Of a DNA stretch of 25,154 bases, positions 1-8,419 are shown piece by piece (the first letter of the stretch is position 1; every line of letters starts with the position of its first letter). The DNA lies in contig JBEAOO010000177.1 of assembly GCA_041164825.1 (NCBI GenBank), positions 1 to 25,154 on the forward strand, given 5' to 3'. The DNA is from JBEAOO01 sp041164825 (GTDB lineage: Bacteria; Pseudomonadota; Gammaproteobacteria; Burkholderiales; Burkholderiaceae_C). The notes under the pieces are model-generated. The model ran no database searches. It had not been told where the DNA came from and was given only the letters and a program-made list of their open reading frames with translations. A program made the translations under genes and the position numbers.

Positions 1-608
1 CGACGCAGCAACTCAAAGTTTTGCGCCACGGTTTTGGCAAATCCAATGCCGGGGTCGAGCGCAATGCGCTCCGCGCCCACCCCGTGTGCCAGCAAGGCGG
101 CCGCACGGTCGGCCAAGAAGGCCGCCACCTCGGCCACCACATCGCCGTAGGCCGTGTCAGCCTGCATGGAGCGTGGCTCACCGCGCATGTGCATGAGGCA
201 CACACCGCAGTTCGCGTGGCCGGCCACCAGCGCCTGAGCGCCCGGCGCCCGCAAGGCCATCACGTCGTTGACGATGTCCACGCCCAGATCGAGCGCGGCC
301 TGCATCACCTCGGTTTTGCAGGTGTCGATGGAGATCGGCACGCCCAGCGTCACCGCCTCACGCAACACGGGCAGCACGCGTGCGAGCTCTTCGTCCACGC
401 TGGCGGGTGCCGAGCCTGGCCGCGTGGACTCGCCGCCGATGTCGAGAATGTGCGCCCCCTCGCGCAGCAACTGCTCACAATGCGCCAGCGCGGAGCCGGC
501 CTGCCGGTAGTGCCCACCATCGGAGAACGAGTCGGGCGTGGTGTTGACGATGCCCATCACGCGCGGTGCGCTCAGGTCGATCTCAAAACGGGTGGTTTGC
601 CAAATCAT
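1..608 (-). CDS. folP: Dihydropteroate synthase, 3' part missing (runs off the window)
   Basis: This enzyme condenses 6-hydroxymethyl-dihydropterin diphosphate with p-aminobenzoate to dihydropteroate in cytoplasmic folate synthesis. About 202 codons are present; the C-terminal quarter or so lies beyond base 1. Translation from the ATG at 608-606 gives MIWQTTRFEIDL, then the family hallmarks VMGIVNTTPDSFSDGG (pterin-site loop), DIGGESTRPGS and VPISIDTCK. The start codon has no good Shine-Dalgarno sequence. An 8-codon open frame (631-605) ends on it with an ATGA overlap, so translational coupling is possible. It lies downstream of ftsH, as is usual in Burkholderiales, but an intrinsic terminator separates the two genes. 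Identification is firm; the regulation is inference. Confidence 0.96.
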   Translation of the reverse strand, partial: MIWQTTRFEIDLSAPRVMGIVNTTPDSFSDGGHYRQAGSALAHCEQLLREGAHILDIGGESTRPGSAPASVDEELARVLPVLREAVTLGVPISIDTCKTEVMQAALDLGVDIVNDVMALRAPGAQALVAGHANCGVCLMHMRGEPRSMQADTAYGDVVAEVAAFLADRAAALLAHGVGAERIALDPGIGFAKTVAQNFELLR

Positions 609-632
609 GAAACAAGGCGAGTCGCCGCCATG

Positions 633-654
633 AAAAACGGGGCCGAAGCCCCGT
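633..654 (-). terminator. Intrinsic terminator after ftsH with UUCG loop
   Basis: On the minus strand a 7-bp stem ACGGGGC/GCCCCGT closes a TTCG tetraloop and is followed by TTTTT. It lies about 55 nt after the ftsH stop codon and only 24 nt before the folP start, so folP expression would need read-through, an internal promoter, or partial termination. Confidence 0.85.
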
Positions 655-709
655 GAGTGGTGCGCGCGCGGTTGGCGCAGCAGCGATATGCGCAGCCCGT
701 GCAGCCCGA

Positions 710-2614
710 TCAGGCCGCGGCTGGGGCGCTGTCGGTGCTGACGGCCGGCGGCGTGGGGCCGCTCGGACGGTTGCTCGGCGGCGTCCAGTCTTTGGGCGGG
801 CGCGGCGGCTTGCCGGTCATGATGTCCTCGATCTGCTCGGCGTCAATGGTTTCCCATTCGAGCAAGGCCTTGGCCATCGCGTGCATTTTGTCTTGGTTGT
901 CTTCGATGTGCTTGCGCGCAATCGCGTACTGCTCATCGATGATGCGGCGGATCACACCGTCCACCTTGCGCATCGTGTCTTCCGACATCGACGTGGTCTT
1001 GGTGACCGAGCGCCCCAAGAACACTTCACCTTCGTTTTCGGCATAGACCATGGGGCCCAGCTCATCGGACATGCCGTAGCGGGTCACCATGTCGCGGGCA
1101 ATGGCCGTGGCACGCTCGAAGTCGTTGCTGGCGCCGGTGGTCATTTGGTGCATGAACACTTCTTCGGCAATGCGGCCACCGAACAGCACCGAGATGGTCG
1201 AGAGCATGCGCTCTTTGTCCATGCTGTAGCGGTCGCCTTCGGGCAGCTGCATGGTCACACCCAGGGCGCGGCCACGCGGAATCACCGTCACCTTGTGCAC
1301 CGGGTCGGTCTTGGGCATCAGGCGAGCCACCAGCGCATGACCGGCTTCGTGGTACGCGGTGTTCTTGCGTTCCTCCTCCGGCATGATCATGGATTTGCGC
1401 TCCGGGCCCATCATGATCTTGTCCTTGGCGCGCTCGAAGTCCACCATCTCCACCACGCGGCCATTGCGGCGCGCAGCGAACAGGGCCGCCTCGTTCACCA
1501 AATTGGCCAAGTCAGCCCCCGAGAAACCGGGCGTGCCACGGGCCAAGATGTCGGCCTTGATGTCTTGCCCGACCGGCACCTTGCGCATGTGCACGTTCAG
1601 GATCTGTTCGCGACCACGCACGTCCGGCAGCGTCACGTAAACCTGGCGGTCAAAGCGGCCGGGACGCAACAGCGCGGGATCGAGGATGTCCGGGCGGTTG
1701 GTCGCGGCCATCACGATCACGCCCAGGTTGGTCTCGAAACCGTCCATCTCCACCAGCATCTGGTTGAGCGTTTGCTCGCGCTCGTCGTTGCCGCCACCCA
1801 GGCCGGCACCGCGGTGGCGGCCGACGGCATCGATTTCATCCACGAAAATAATGCAGGGCGCACTTTTCTTGGCTTGCTCGAACATGTCGCGCACACGGGC
1901 AGCACCCACGCCAACGAACATTTCAACGAAGTCGGAGCCCGAGATGCTGAAGAACGGCACTTTGGCCTCACCCGCGATGGCCTTGGCCAACAGCGTCTTG
2001 CCGGTGCCCGGAGGACCAACCAGCAGCACACCACGGGGAATGCGGCCGCCGAGCTTTTGGAAGCGCTGCGGGTCTTTCAGGAAGTCGACCAGCTCCTTCA
2101 CCTCTTCTTTGGCCTCGTCGCAACCGGCGACATCGGCAAAAGTGGTGGCATTGTTGGCTTCGTCGAGCATGCGGGCCTTGGACTTGCCAAAGCTGAATGC
2201 ACCCCCCTTGCCGCCGCCTTGCATCTGGCGCATGAAGTACACCCAGACGCCGATCAGCAGCAGCATCGGGCCCCAGGAGACCAAGATGCTCATCAGCAGC
2301 GACGGTTCTTCGCGCGGCTTGACGTCGAACTTCACGCCGTTGTTGATCAGATCGCCGACCAAACCGCGGTCGAGGTAAGTGGCGGTGCTGCGCAAACGCT
2401 TGTCATCGGAAGTCGTGGCGATGATTTCGGTGCCCGAAGGCCCCTCTTGCAAGGTCACGGTCTTGATGCGTTTGCTGCGGACTTCTTCCAGGAAATCGGA
2501 ATAACCGATTTGGCCAGAGCTCGTCACACCTCGGTCAAACTGCTTGAAGACAGTGAACAGCACGAGGGCTACCACCATCCACACAGCGACTTTAGAGAAC
2601 CATTGATTGTTCAC
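710..2614 (-). CDS. ftsH: ATP-dependent zinc metalloprotease FtsH
   Basis: This is a membrane-anchored hexameric AAA+ protease that degrades unneeded or misfolded membrane and cytosolic proteins. The 634 residues show a first TM at about 6-25, a periplasmic FtsH_ext domain at about 30-105, and a second TM at about 107-127. The AAA module follows with Walker A GPPGTGKT (200-207) and Walker B IIFVDEID (255-262). The M41 protease domain has zinc ligands in HEAGH (422-426) and the likely third ligand D498 in SNDFERA. The C-terminus is Pro-rich. The start is GTG, set by AAGGAG at 2620-2625 five nt upstream. The length is normal. rlmE lies 177 bp upstream on the same strand; that gap holds a sigma32-like promoter. 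A terminator follows the gene. Confidence 0.98.
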   Translation of the reverse strand: MNNQWFSKVAVWMVVALVLFTVFKQFDRGVTSSGQIGYSDFLEEVRSKRIKTVTLQEGPSGTEIIATTSDDKRLRSTATYLDRGLVGDLINNGVKFDVKPREEPSLLMSILVSWGPMLLLIGVWVYFMRQMQGGGKGGAFSFGKSKARMLDEANNATTFADVAGCDEAKEEVKELVDFLKDPQRFQKLGGRIPRGVLLVGPPGTGKTLLAKAIAGEAKVPFFSISGSDFVEMFVGVGAARVRDMFEQAKKSAPCIIFVDEIDAVGRHRGAGLGGGNDEREQTLNQMLVEMDGFETNLGVIVMAATNRPDILDPALLRPGRFDRQVYVTLPDVRGREQILNVHMRKVPVGQDIKADILARGTPGFSGADLANLVNEAALFAARRNGRVVEMVDFERAKDKIMMGPERKSMIMPEEERKNTAYHEAGHALVARLMPKTDPVHKVTVIPRGRALGVTMQLPEGDRYSMDKERMLSTISVLFGGRIAEEVFMHQMTTGASNDFERATAIARDMVTRYGMSDELGPMVYAENEGEVFLGRSVTKTTSMSEDTMRKVDGVIRRIIDEQYAIARKHIEDNQDKMHAMAKALLEWETIDAEQIEDIMTGKPPRPPKDWTPPSNRPSGPTPPAVSTDSAPAAA

Positions 2615-2673
2615 CGCGGCTCCTTATCCGGGTCAAAACACGTCCGCTCATCGGGGTCTGAGCGATCCACGGC

Positions 2674-2701
2674 AGATGGGGTTGATTTTAGTCCACGCAA
2701 G
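2674..2701 (-). promoter_or_regulatory. Sigma32-like heat-shock promoter of ftsH
   Basis: On the minus strand CTTGCGT (2701-2695) is separated by 13 bp from CCCCATCT (2681-2674). The family consensus is CTTGAAA, 13-15 bp, CCCCATnT, so the -10 element matches fully and the -35 in its first four positions. Transcription would begin near 2668 and give a leader of about 55 nt. E. coli ftsH is known to be heat-shock regulated. A sigma70-like TAAAAT overlaps the spacer. Confidence 0.6.
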
Positions 2702-2791
2702 GTGCGCAAACGGAATCTCGTATCCCTGCCAGAGGCAAGGGGTTGTTCAGGCGCAAAAGGCACCCTGCTTGGCAACCTCACGCGACCGAAC

Positions 2792-3490
2792 TCAGTTCGG
2801 TTTATCGGCTGCTGACCCCGACTTTTTGAGACCGATGCCGATCAAAAAGGTTTCCGACGATTTCACGCGCGAGGACTTGGGCTTGATGGTCTTGACCACG
2901 CGGAAGGTCTCTTTGAAAAGTTTGACCATCGGATCGTAGGCGCCGCCGTGGAACAACTTGCACACCAGCGCACCTTGGGGCGTGAGCTGATGCTGCGCAA
3001 AATCAACCGCCAACTCCACCAGCAGCGAGATGCGCGCCGCGTCGGTCGACTCAATGCCAGAGAGGTTGGGCGCCATGTCGGACACCACCAAATCCACCGG
3101 GCGCCCCGCCACCACAGCCTGCAATTGCTGCAGCGTCGATTCCTCGCGGAAATCGCCCTGGATGAACTGAACGCCCTCGATGGGCTCCATCTCCAGCAGA
3201 TCAAGCGCGATGATGGTGCCGTTCAAACCACCCACCGCTGCGCCGCCCGCGCCCACGTCACGCGGAGCAAACTTGCGCCGCACATACTGGCTCCAAGCGC
3301 CGGGCGTCGCACCCAAGTCCACCACCAGCTGACCGGGACGAATCAGGTGCAGCGTCTCGTCGATTTCCATCAACTTGTAGGCCGCACGCGCCCGATAGCC
3401 GTCCTTTTTGGCCAACTTCACATAGGTGTCGTGCACGTGGTCGTGCATCCACGCTTTGTTGATCTTTTTGCTTTTCGACTGGATTTTCAT
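2792..3490 (-). CDS. rlmE: 23S rRNA 2'-O-ribose methyltransferase RlmE (FtsJ/RrmJ)
   Basis: RlmE methylates the 2'-OH of the A-loop uridine (U2552 in E. coli numbering) on the 50S subunit, using SAM. The protein has 232 residues from the ATG at 3490. The Rossmann SAM motif VVDLGATPGAWSQ is at 57-69 and DMAPNLSG at 138-145. The catalytic K-D-K-E tetrad can be placed at K39, D138, K178 and E213. A glycine-rich insert at about 78-90 is not part of the usual core. Upstream in-frame codons exist, but they would run into the divergent yhbY start 30 bp away, so the MKIQSKSKK start is preferred. It lies upstream of ftsH, an arrangement also found in E. coli. Confidence 0.97.
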   Translation of the reverse strand: MKIQSKSKKINKAWMHDHVHDTYVKLAKKDGYRARAAYKLMEIDETLHLIRPGQLVVDLGATPGAWSQYVRRKFAPRDVGAGGAAVGGLNGTIIALDLLEMEPIEGVQFIQGDFREESTLQQLQAVVAGRPVDLVVSDMAPNLSGIESTDAARISLLVELAVDFAQHQLTPQGALVCKLFHGGAYDPMVKLFKETFRVVKTIKPKSSRVKSSETFLIGIGLKKSGSAADKPN

Positions 3491-3509
3491 GTTCTCGTGT
3501 CCGCTGCGG

Positions 3510-3516
3510 GATAATA
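3510..3516. promoter_or_regulatory. Shared AT box of divergent rlmE and yhbY promoters
   Basis: The sequence GATAATA in the 30-bp gap reads GATAAT (3510-3515) toward yhbY and TATTAT (3516-3511) toward rlmE. Both are good -10 hexamers; no strong -35 is visible on either side. Toward yhbY the hexamer ends 5 nt before the ATG, which would give a leaderless transcript. Toward rlmE it would give a leader of about 14 nt. Confidence 0.5.
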
Positions 3517-3520
3517 GGCG

Positions 3521-3994
3521 ATGCCTGTGATTCAACTGACCCCTGCCCAGCGCAAGGAAAAACGCTCCGAAGCCCACCACCTCGACCCCGTGGTGCTTGT
3601 GGGTGGCGATGGCCTGACACCCGCCGTGGTGAAAGAAGTCAACGCCGCGCTCAATGCGCACGGCCTCATCAAAGTGCGCGTGTTTTCGGACGACCGCGCC
3701 AACCGCGAAGCCATGCTGGCTCAGCTCAGCGACGAGCTGAGTGCGGCGCCCATTCAACACATCGGCAAACTGCTGGTGCTGTGGCGCCCCATGCCAGAGA
3801 AAGAAAAAGTCGAGCGCGAGGGCGGCATGCCTGGCCCGCGCATCGTCAAGATCCTGAAGTTCTCCAAGAGCGGCAACAACCGCCCGCAGGTGAAAAAGCT
3901 GACCGTGATGGGCAATCAGCGCGTGGCCGCTGGCGGCGAAGTCAAACGCGCTCGCAAGCGCATCACCAGCGTCAAGAAAACCGCGGTCGACTGA
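3521..3994 (+). CDS. yhbY: YhbY family RNA-binding protein (CRM domain)
   Basis: The CRM/YhbY fold binds RNA; the E. coli protein associates with pre-50S particles. The 157 residues begin MPVIQLTPAQRKEKRSEAHH, and the fold covers about 5-100 with the loop VVLVGGDGLTP (24-34) in the place of the family GxxG RNA-binding loop. The C-terminal 55 residues are Lys/Arg-rich and probably an RNA-binding tail; the protein is longer than the roughly 97-residue E. coli YhbY. It is divergent from rlmE, another 50S maturation factor. It has no Shine-Dalgarno sequence; GATAAT ends 5 nt before the ATG. Confidence 0.9.
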   Translation: MPVIQLTPAQRKEKRSEAHHLDPVVLVGGDGLTPAVVKEVNAALNAHGLIKVRVFSDDRANREAMLAQLSDELSAAPIQHIGKLLVLWRPMPEKEKVEREGGMPGPRIVKILKFSKSGNNRPQVKKLTVMGNQRVAAGGEVKRARKRITSVKKTAVD

Positions 3995-4008
3995 TTTCGA
4001 TCAACAAC

Positions 4009-4026
4009 GGGCGCCACGCGGCGCTC
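4009..4026. terminator. Weak hairpin between convergent yhbY and the DUF4149 gene
   Basis: GGGCGCC-ACGC-GGCGCTC forms a 7-bp stem with one G-U pair between two converging genes. No T-run follows on either strand, so termination here is uncertain. Confidence 0.3.
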
Positions 4027-4050
4027 GTGGGTGGGCTCGGCGGGCTGGGT

Positions 4051-4524
4051 TCAGGCCGCCGGCTTGCTCAGGCGCCACGCCAGCGCGCCGACCACCAGGC
4101 CCTTCAGGCCAAACAACATCAACGACACCCCGTGCAAGGCGCCAAAGGACCAGCGCCCTTGTCCGAGCCGTGCCTGCGCCATCATGGGTTGCAAGGCGTA
4201 ATAGCCAAGCACGGTGCAAAACAGCGCCCCAAGCACCAACAAAACTTCGCCGCTGATGACCGAGCCGCGCCCAGCTTGCGCCGCCACGCGTGCGCGCTGC
4301 CGCGTGACGCCAAAGAGCATTGCCGCCGCAGCCAGGCTCAAGGCCGCTTCTTGCGCAAACCAGCGCCCCACCAGCAAGCCGGCTTGTTCGCGCGGGACCA
4401 GCGCGAAGGCCGCAGGTGCCGCCATGAAGGCGATGCAGACCATCACACCCAGCCAGACCGCAGCCAGCGCGGCCGCCGCTCGGGCCACGGTGGCGGCCTG
4501 GGGCTTCATCGCCAGCGCGCCCAT
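4051..4524 (-). CDS. DUF4149 (TMEM205-like) integral membrane protein
   Basis: The product is 157 residues and mostly hydrophobic, with about four predicted membrane helices: roughly 13-35, 50-72, 88-112 and 128-152. The pattern, with a polar Arg/Gln-rich loop between helices 2 and 3, fits the DUF4149 family common in proteobacteria, whose function is unknown. The ATG overlaps the greA stop codon (TGATG), so it is probably translated by coupling from greA. An alternative start is Met6. Assignment rests on hydropathy and gene position, so the family name is likely but not certain. Confidence 0.75.
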   Translation of the reverse strand: MGALAMKPQAATVARAAAALAAVWLGVMVCIAFMAAPAAFALVPREQAGLLVGRWFAQEAALSLAAAAMLFGVTRQRARVAAQAGRGSVISGEVLLVLGALFCTVLGYYALQPMMAQARLGQGRWSFGALHGVSLMLFGLKGLVVGALAWRLSKPAA

Positions 4525-5000
4525 CAGAGGTAGCGCACGTCCATCACTTCGTACTGCTTGACGCCGCTGGGCGCCTGCACATCGGCCACATCGCCGGCAA
4601 ATTTTCCGATCAGCGCGCGCGCGATGGGCGAGCTGATGGAGATCAGGCCTTGCTTGAGGTCGGCCTCGTCGTCGCCGACGATTTGGTAGGTGACCTTGGC
4701 GCCGGTGGCTTCGTCTTCCAGATCCACGGTGGAGCCAAACACCACACGGCCTTCGGCGTTCAGCGTGGCCGGATCAATGATTTGCGCAGCGGCCAACTTG
4801 CCGTCAATTTCGAGAATGCGACCTTCAATGAAGCCTTGTTTGTCCTTGGCGGCTTCGTACTCGGCGTTTTCCGACAAGTCGCCCTGGGCGCGCGCCTCAG
4901 AGATGGCCTGGATCACGGCGTGACGCTCGACCGTCTTCAGGCGGTGCAGCTCTTCCTTGAGCTTTTCGGCGCCGCGCTTGGTCAAAGGAATGGTGCTCAT
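4524..5000 (-). CDS. greA: Transcription elongation factor GreA
   Basis: GreA inserts its coiled coil into the RNA polymerase secondary channel and stimulates cleavage of backtracked transcripts. The 158 residues match the family length. The N-terminal coiled coil (1-75) carries the acidic tip D41 and E44 in GDLSENAEYEAAK, and the C-terminal FKBP-like domain ends at MDVRYL. The start MSTIPLTKRGAEKL matches the family. It lies downstream of carB but behind a strong terminator, with a second hairpin in its own leader. The DUF4149 gene overlaps its stop codon. Confidence 0.97.
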   Translation of the reverse strand: MSTIPLTKRGAEKLKEELHRLKTVERHAVIQAISEARAQGDLSENAEYEAAKDKQGFIEGRILEIDGKLAAAQIIDPATLNAEGRVVFGSTVDLEDEATGAKVTYQIVGDDEADLKQGLISISSPIARALIGKFAGDVADVQAPSGVKQYEVMDVRYL

Positions 5001-5023
5001 GGGGGTACCTGTTCAACAACACG

Positions 5024-5043
5024 GGGAACCGATCGGGGTTCCC
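5024..5043 (-). other. Hairpin in the greA 5' leader
   Basis: GGGAACC-GATCGG-GGTTCCC is a perfect 7-bp stem with a 6-nt loop, ending about 23 nt before the greA start codon. No T-run follows it. It may stabilise or regulate the leader; E. coli greA is known to release a short leader RNA, but no homology is claimed. Confidence 0.4.
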
Positions 5044-5048
5044 GTCTT

Positions 5049-5086
5049 AAAAATGAAGCCGCCGCCGGATGCACCGGCGGCGGCTT
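5049..5086 (-). terminator. Intrinsic terminator after carB
   Basis: On the minus strand a 13-bp perfect stem (AAGCCGCCGCCGG and its complement, positions 5086-5056) with a 5-nt loop is followed after CA by TTTTT (5053-5049). It lies 41 nt past the carB stop codon. It should separate carA-carB from greA unless there is read-through. Confidence 0.88.
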
Positions 5087-5126
5087 GGACAAACTTCAGC
5101 CAGAAGTTTAGTTCAGATCGGTCGGC

Positions 5127-8100
5127 TCACAGTTCAGTGTGCAGCTCTTGCAGCGAGCGCACGATCAGGCCGTCCTGGTGCTTCATGCCCTCCACCGCCG
5201 CCTCACAACCGGCCATGCTGGTGTAGTAGGTGATGCGGTTGGCCAGAGCGGCTTGGCGGATGTGGCGCGAATCGGCAATCGCCGTGCGGGTTTCATCCAC
5301 GGTGGTGAACACCAGCTGGATCTCGCCGCCTTTGAGCATGTCGACGATGTGCGGCCGGCCATCCTTGACCTTGTTGACCACCTTCACCGCCACGCCCGCC
5401 TCGGCAATCGCCGCCGCCGTGCCCTTGGTGGCGACGATCTGGAAGCCCAGGGCCACCAGGTCACGCGCCAGCACCGCCGCACGCGCCTTGTCGTTGTTTT
5501 TCACGGTGATGCACACGGTGCCCTTGGTGGGCAGGCGCGAGCCGGCGCCGAGCTGGCTCTTGAGCATGGCTTCGCCGAAAGTGCGGCCGGTGCCCATCAC
5601 CTCGCCGGTGGAACGCATTTCCGGGCTCAAGATCGGGTCCACACCCGGGAACTTGTTGAACGGGAACACCGCCTCTTTGACGCTGAAGTACGGCGGCACC
5701 ACCTCGCCCTTGACGCCTTTTTGGTCGGCCAGCTTTTGGCCCACCATGCAACGCGCCGCAATCTTGGCCAGCGGCTCGCCGGTGGCCTTCGAGACGAAAG
5801 GCACGGTGCGCGAGGCACGTGGGTTCACTTCCAGCACATAGACGACCGCGTTGTCGCCCTCGCCCTGGATGGCGAACTGCACGTTCATCAGGCCTTTGAC
5901 CTTGAGCGCGCGCGCCATCAACACGGTTTGGCGGCGCATTTCGTCTTGCAGCGATTTGGGCAGCGAGTACGGCGGCAGCGAGCACGCCGAGTCGCCCGAA
6001 TGGATGCCGGCCTGCTCCACGTGCTCCATGATGCCGCCGATCATCACACCGCTTTCGGCGTCGCTGCCATCGGCAATGCAATCGACGTCGACTTCAATGG
6101 CGTCGTCCAAGAAGCGGTCAAGCAGCACCGGCGACTTCTCCGACACCTTCACCGCTTCGCGCATGTAGCGCTGCAGGTCCTTGTCGCCGTGCACGATTTC
6201 CATCGCGCGGCCGCCCAGCACATAGCTCGGGCGTACCACCAGCGGGTAGCCAATTTCGTTGGCCAGCACGATGGCGGCCTCTTCGGTGCGCGCCGTGCGG
6301 TTGGGCGGCTGCTTGAGGCCGAGCGTGTGCAGCAGCGCTTGGAAGCGCTCGCGGTCTTCGGCGATGTCGATGCTGTCCGGGCTGGTGCCGACGATGGGCA
6401 CACCAGCGCGCTCCAGGTCGAGTGCGAGCTTCAACGGCGTCTGGCCGCCGTACTGCACGATCACGCCATGCGGCTTTTCCTTGTCGACGATTTCCAGCAC
6501 GTCTTCCAGCGTCACCGGCTCGAAGTACAGGCGGTCCGAGGTGTCGTAGTCGGTCGACACGGTCTCGGGGTTGCAGTTGACCATGATGGTCTCGTAGCCG
6601 TCTTCGCGCATGGCGAGCGCCGCGTGCACGCAGCAATAGTCGAACTCGATGCCTTGGCCGATGCGGTTCGGGCCACCACCCAGCACCATGATCTTTTTGT
6701 TATTGGTCGGCGCCGCTTCGCACTCACCGTCCACCGTCTCGTAGCACGAGTACATGTAGGCGGTTTGCGTTTCAAACTCGGCCGCGCAGGTGTCCACGCG
6801 CTTGTAGACCGGGCGCACGCCCAAGGCCACGCGCGCGGCGCGCACGGCGTGCTGGTTGGTGGCCATCAGCGTGCCCAGGCGGCGGTCGCTGAAGCCTTTT
6901 TGCTTCACAAAACGCAACTCAGCGGCCGAGAGGCTGTCGAGCGTGCGCAGGCGCAGCTTTTCTTCGGTCTGGATGATCTGTTCGATCTGGGCCAGGAACC
7001 ACGGATCGATCGCGGTTTCTTCAAAAATCTCTTGGCGCGTCATGCCGATGCGGAAGGCATCGCCCACGAACAAAATGCGCTCCGGGCCCGGCTCGCCGAT
7101 TTCCTGGATGATTTCTTCGCGGTCGGTCGAGCGCTCGGTCAGGCCGTCGATGCCGGTTTCCAAGCCGCGCAGCGCCTTTTGGAACGACTCCTGGAAGGTG
7201 CGGCCCATGGCCATCACCTCGCCCACCGACTTCATTTGCGTCGTCAAACGCGAATCCGCGGCCGGGAACTTTTCAAACGCAAAACGCGGGATCTTGGTGA
7301 CCACGTAATCGATCGAGGGCTCGAAGGAGGCCGGCGTGGCGCCACCGGTGATGTCGTTGCGCAGCTCATCGAGCGTGTAGCCGATGGCCAGCTTCGCGGC
7401 CACCTTGGCGATCGGGAAACCCGTGGCCTTAGAGGCCAGCGCCGACGAGCGCGACACGCGCGGGTTCATCTCGATCACGACCATGCGGCCATCAACCGGG
7501 TTGATCGAGAACTGCACGTTGGAGCCGCCGGTATCCACGCCGATTTCGCGCAAGATGGCGATCGACGCGTTGCGCAGCAGCTGGTATTCCTTGTCGGTCA
7601 GCGTTTGCGACGGCGCCACGGTGATCGAATCGCCGGTGTGCACGCCCATCGGGTCCAGGTTCTCGATCGAGCAAACGATGATGCAGTTGTCCGCCTTGTC
7701 GCGAACCACTTCCATCTCGTACTCCTTCCAACCGATCAGGCTCTCTTCGATCAGCAGCTCTTTGGTGGGCGAGAGGTCGAGCCCGCGCTTGCAGATCTCT
7801 TCGAACTCTTCGGGGTTGTAGGCAATACCGCCGCCCGTGCCGCCGAGCGTGAAGCTGGGGCGAATCACCATCGGGAAGCCGGCGCCGCCGATGTCGGCCT
7901 GAATGGCTTTTTGCACACCCCAAGCGTCTTCCAGCGTGTGCGCGATGCCCGACTTGGCCGATCCCAGGCCGATCTTGGTCATCGCGTCTTTGAACTTCAG
8001 GCGATCTTCGGCCTTCTCGATCGCCTGCTCGTTGGCGCCGATCATCTCGACGTTGTACTTGGCCAGCACGCCGTGTTTGTGCAGATCGAGCGCGCAGTTG

Positions 8101-8387
8101 AGCGCCGTTTGGCCACCCATGGTGGGCAGCACCGCATCGGGGCGCTCCTTGGCGATGATCTTCTCGACCACTTGCCAAGTGATGGGCTCGATGTAGGTCG
8201 CGTCCGCCATGTTCGGGTCGGTCATGATGGTCGCGGGGTTGCTGTTGACCAAGATGACGCGGTAGCCCTCTTCACGCAAGGCCTTGCAGGCCTGGGCGCC
8301 GGAGTAGTCGAACTCACAGGCCTGGCCGATGATGATCGGGCCGGCGCCGATGATGAGGATGCTTTTGAGGTCAGTACGCTTTGGCAT
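5127..8387 (-). CDS. carB: Carbamoyl-phosphate synthase large subunit
   Basis: CarB makes carbamoyl phosphate from bicarbonate, ammonia (channelled from CarA) and two ATP, feeding pyrimidine and arginine synthesis. At 1086 residues it is close to the E. coli length of 1073. The start MPKRTDLKSILIIGAGPI is typical. Two homologous ATP-grasp halves are visible: the first to about residue 400, then the oligomerisation region, and the second beginning near IMVLGGGPNRIGQGIEFDY. Both have EMNPR/EVNPRASR-type metal-site motifs. The last 140 residues form the MGS-like allosteric domain (VAPPYF-type linker, then TVKNNDKARAAVLARDL). No frameshift is seen. It lies 32 nt downstream of the LysE-type gene, so carA, the exporter gene and carB probably form one operon. 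Confidence 0.99.
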   Translation of the reverse strand: MPKRTDLKSILIIGAGPIIIGQACEFDYSGAQACKALREEGYRVILVNSNPATIMTDPNMADATYIEPITWQVVEKIIAKERPDAVLPTMGGQTALNCALDLHKHGVLAKYNVEMIGANEQAIEKAEDRLKFKDAMTKIGLGSAKSGIAHTLEDAWGVQKAIQADIGGAGFPMVIRPSFTLGGTGGGIAYNPEEFEEICKRGLDLSPTKELLIEESLIGWKEYEMEVVRDKADNCIIVCSIENLDPMGVHTGDSITVAPSQTLTDKEYQLLRNASIAILREIGVDTGGSNVQFSINPVDGRMVVIEMNPRVSRSSALASKATGFPIAKVAAKLAIGYTLDELRNDITGGATPASFEPSIDYVVTKIPRFAFEKFPAADSRLTTQMKSVGEVMAMGRTFQESFQKALRGLETGIDGLTERSTDREEIIQEIGEPGPERILFVGDAFRIGMTRQEIFEETAIDPWFLAQIEQIIQTEEKLRLRTLDSLSAAELRFVKQKGFSDRRLGTLMATNQHAVRAARVALGVRPVYKRVDTCAAEFETQTAYMYSCYETVDGECEAAPTNNKKIMVLGGGPNRIGQGIEFDYCCVHAALAMREDGYETIMVNCNPETVSTDYDTSDRLYFEPVTLEDVLEIVDKEKPHGVIVQYGGQTPLKLALDLERAGVPIVGTSPDSIDIAEDRERFQALLHTLGLKQPPNRTARTEEAAIVLANEIGYPLVVRPSYVLGGRAMEIVHGDKDLQRYMREAVKVSEKSPVLLDRFLDDAIEVDVDCIADGSDAESGVMIGGIMEHVEQAGIHSGDSACSLPPYSLPKSLQDEMRRQTVLMARALKVKGLMNVQFAIQGEGDNAVVYVLEVNPRASRTVPFVSKATGEPLAKIAARCMVGQKLADQKGVKGEVVPPYFSVKEAVFPFNKFPGVDPILSPEMRSTGEVMGTGRTFGEAMLKSQLGAGSRLPTKGTVCITVKNNDKARAAVLARDLVALGFQIVATKGTAAAIAEAGVAVKVVNKVKDGRPHIVDMLKGGEIQLVFTTVDETRTAIADSRHIRQAALANRITYYTSMAGCEAAVEGMKHQDGLIVRSLQELHTEL

Positions 8388-8419
8388 GGTCTTCTTTTGG
8401 CTGATTCAAAGATGGGTGT

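Noticed and set aside
653..2815. A 720-codon open frame antisense to ftsH
   Set aside because: It has the same mirror-frame composition and fully overlaps a certain gene with its own promoter and Shine-Dalgarno site.
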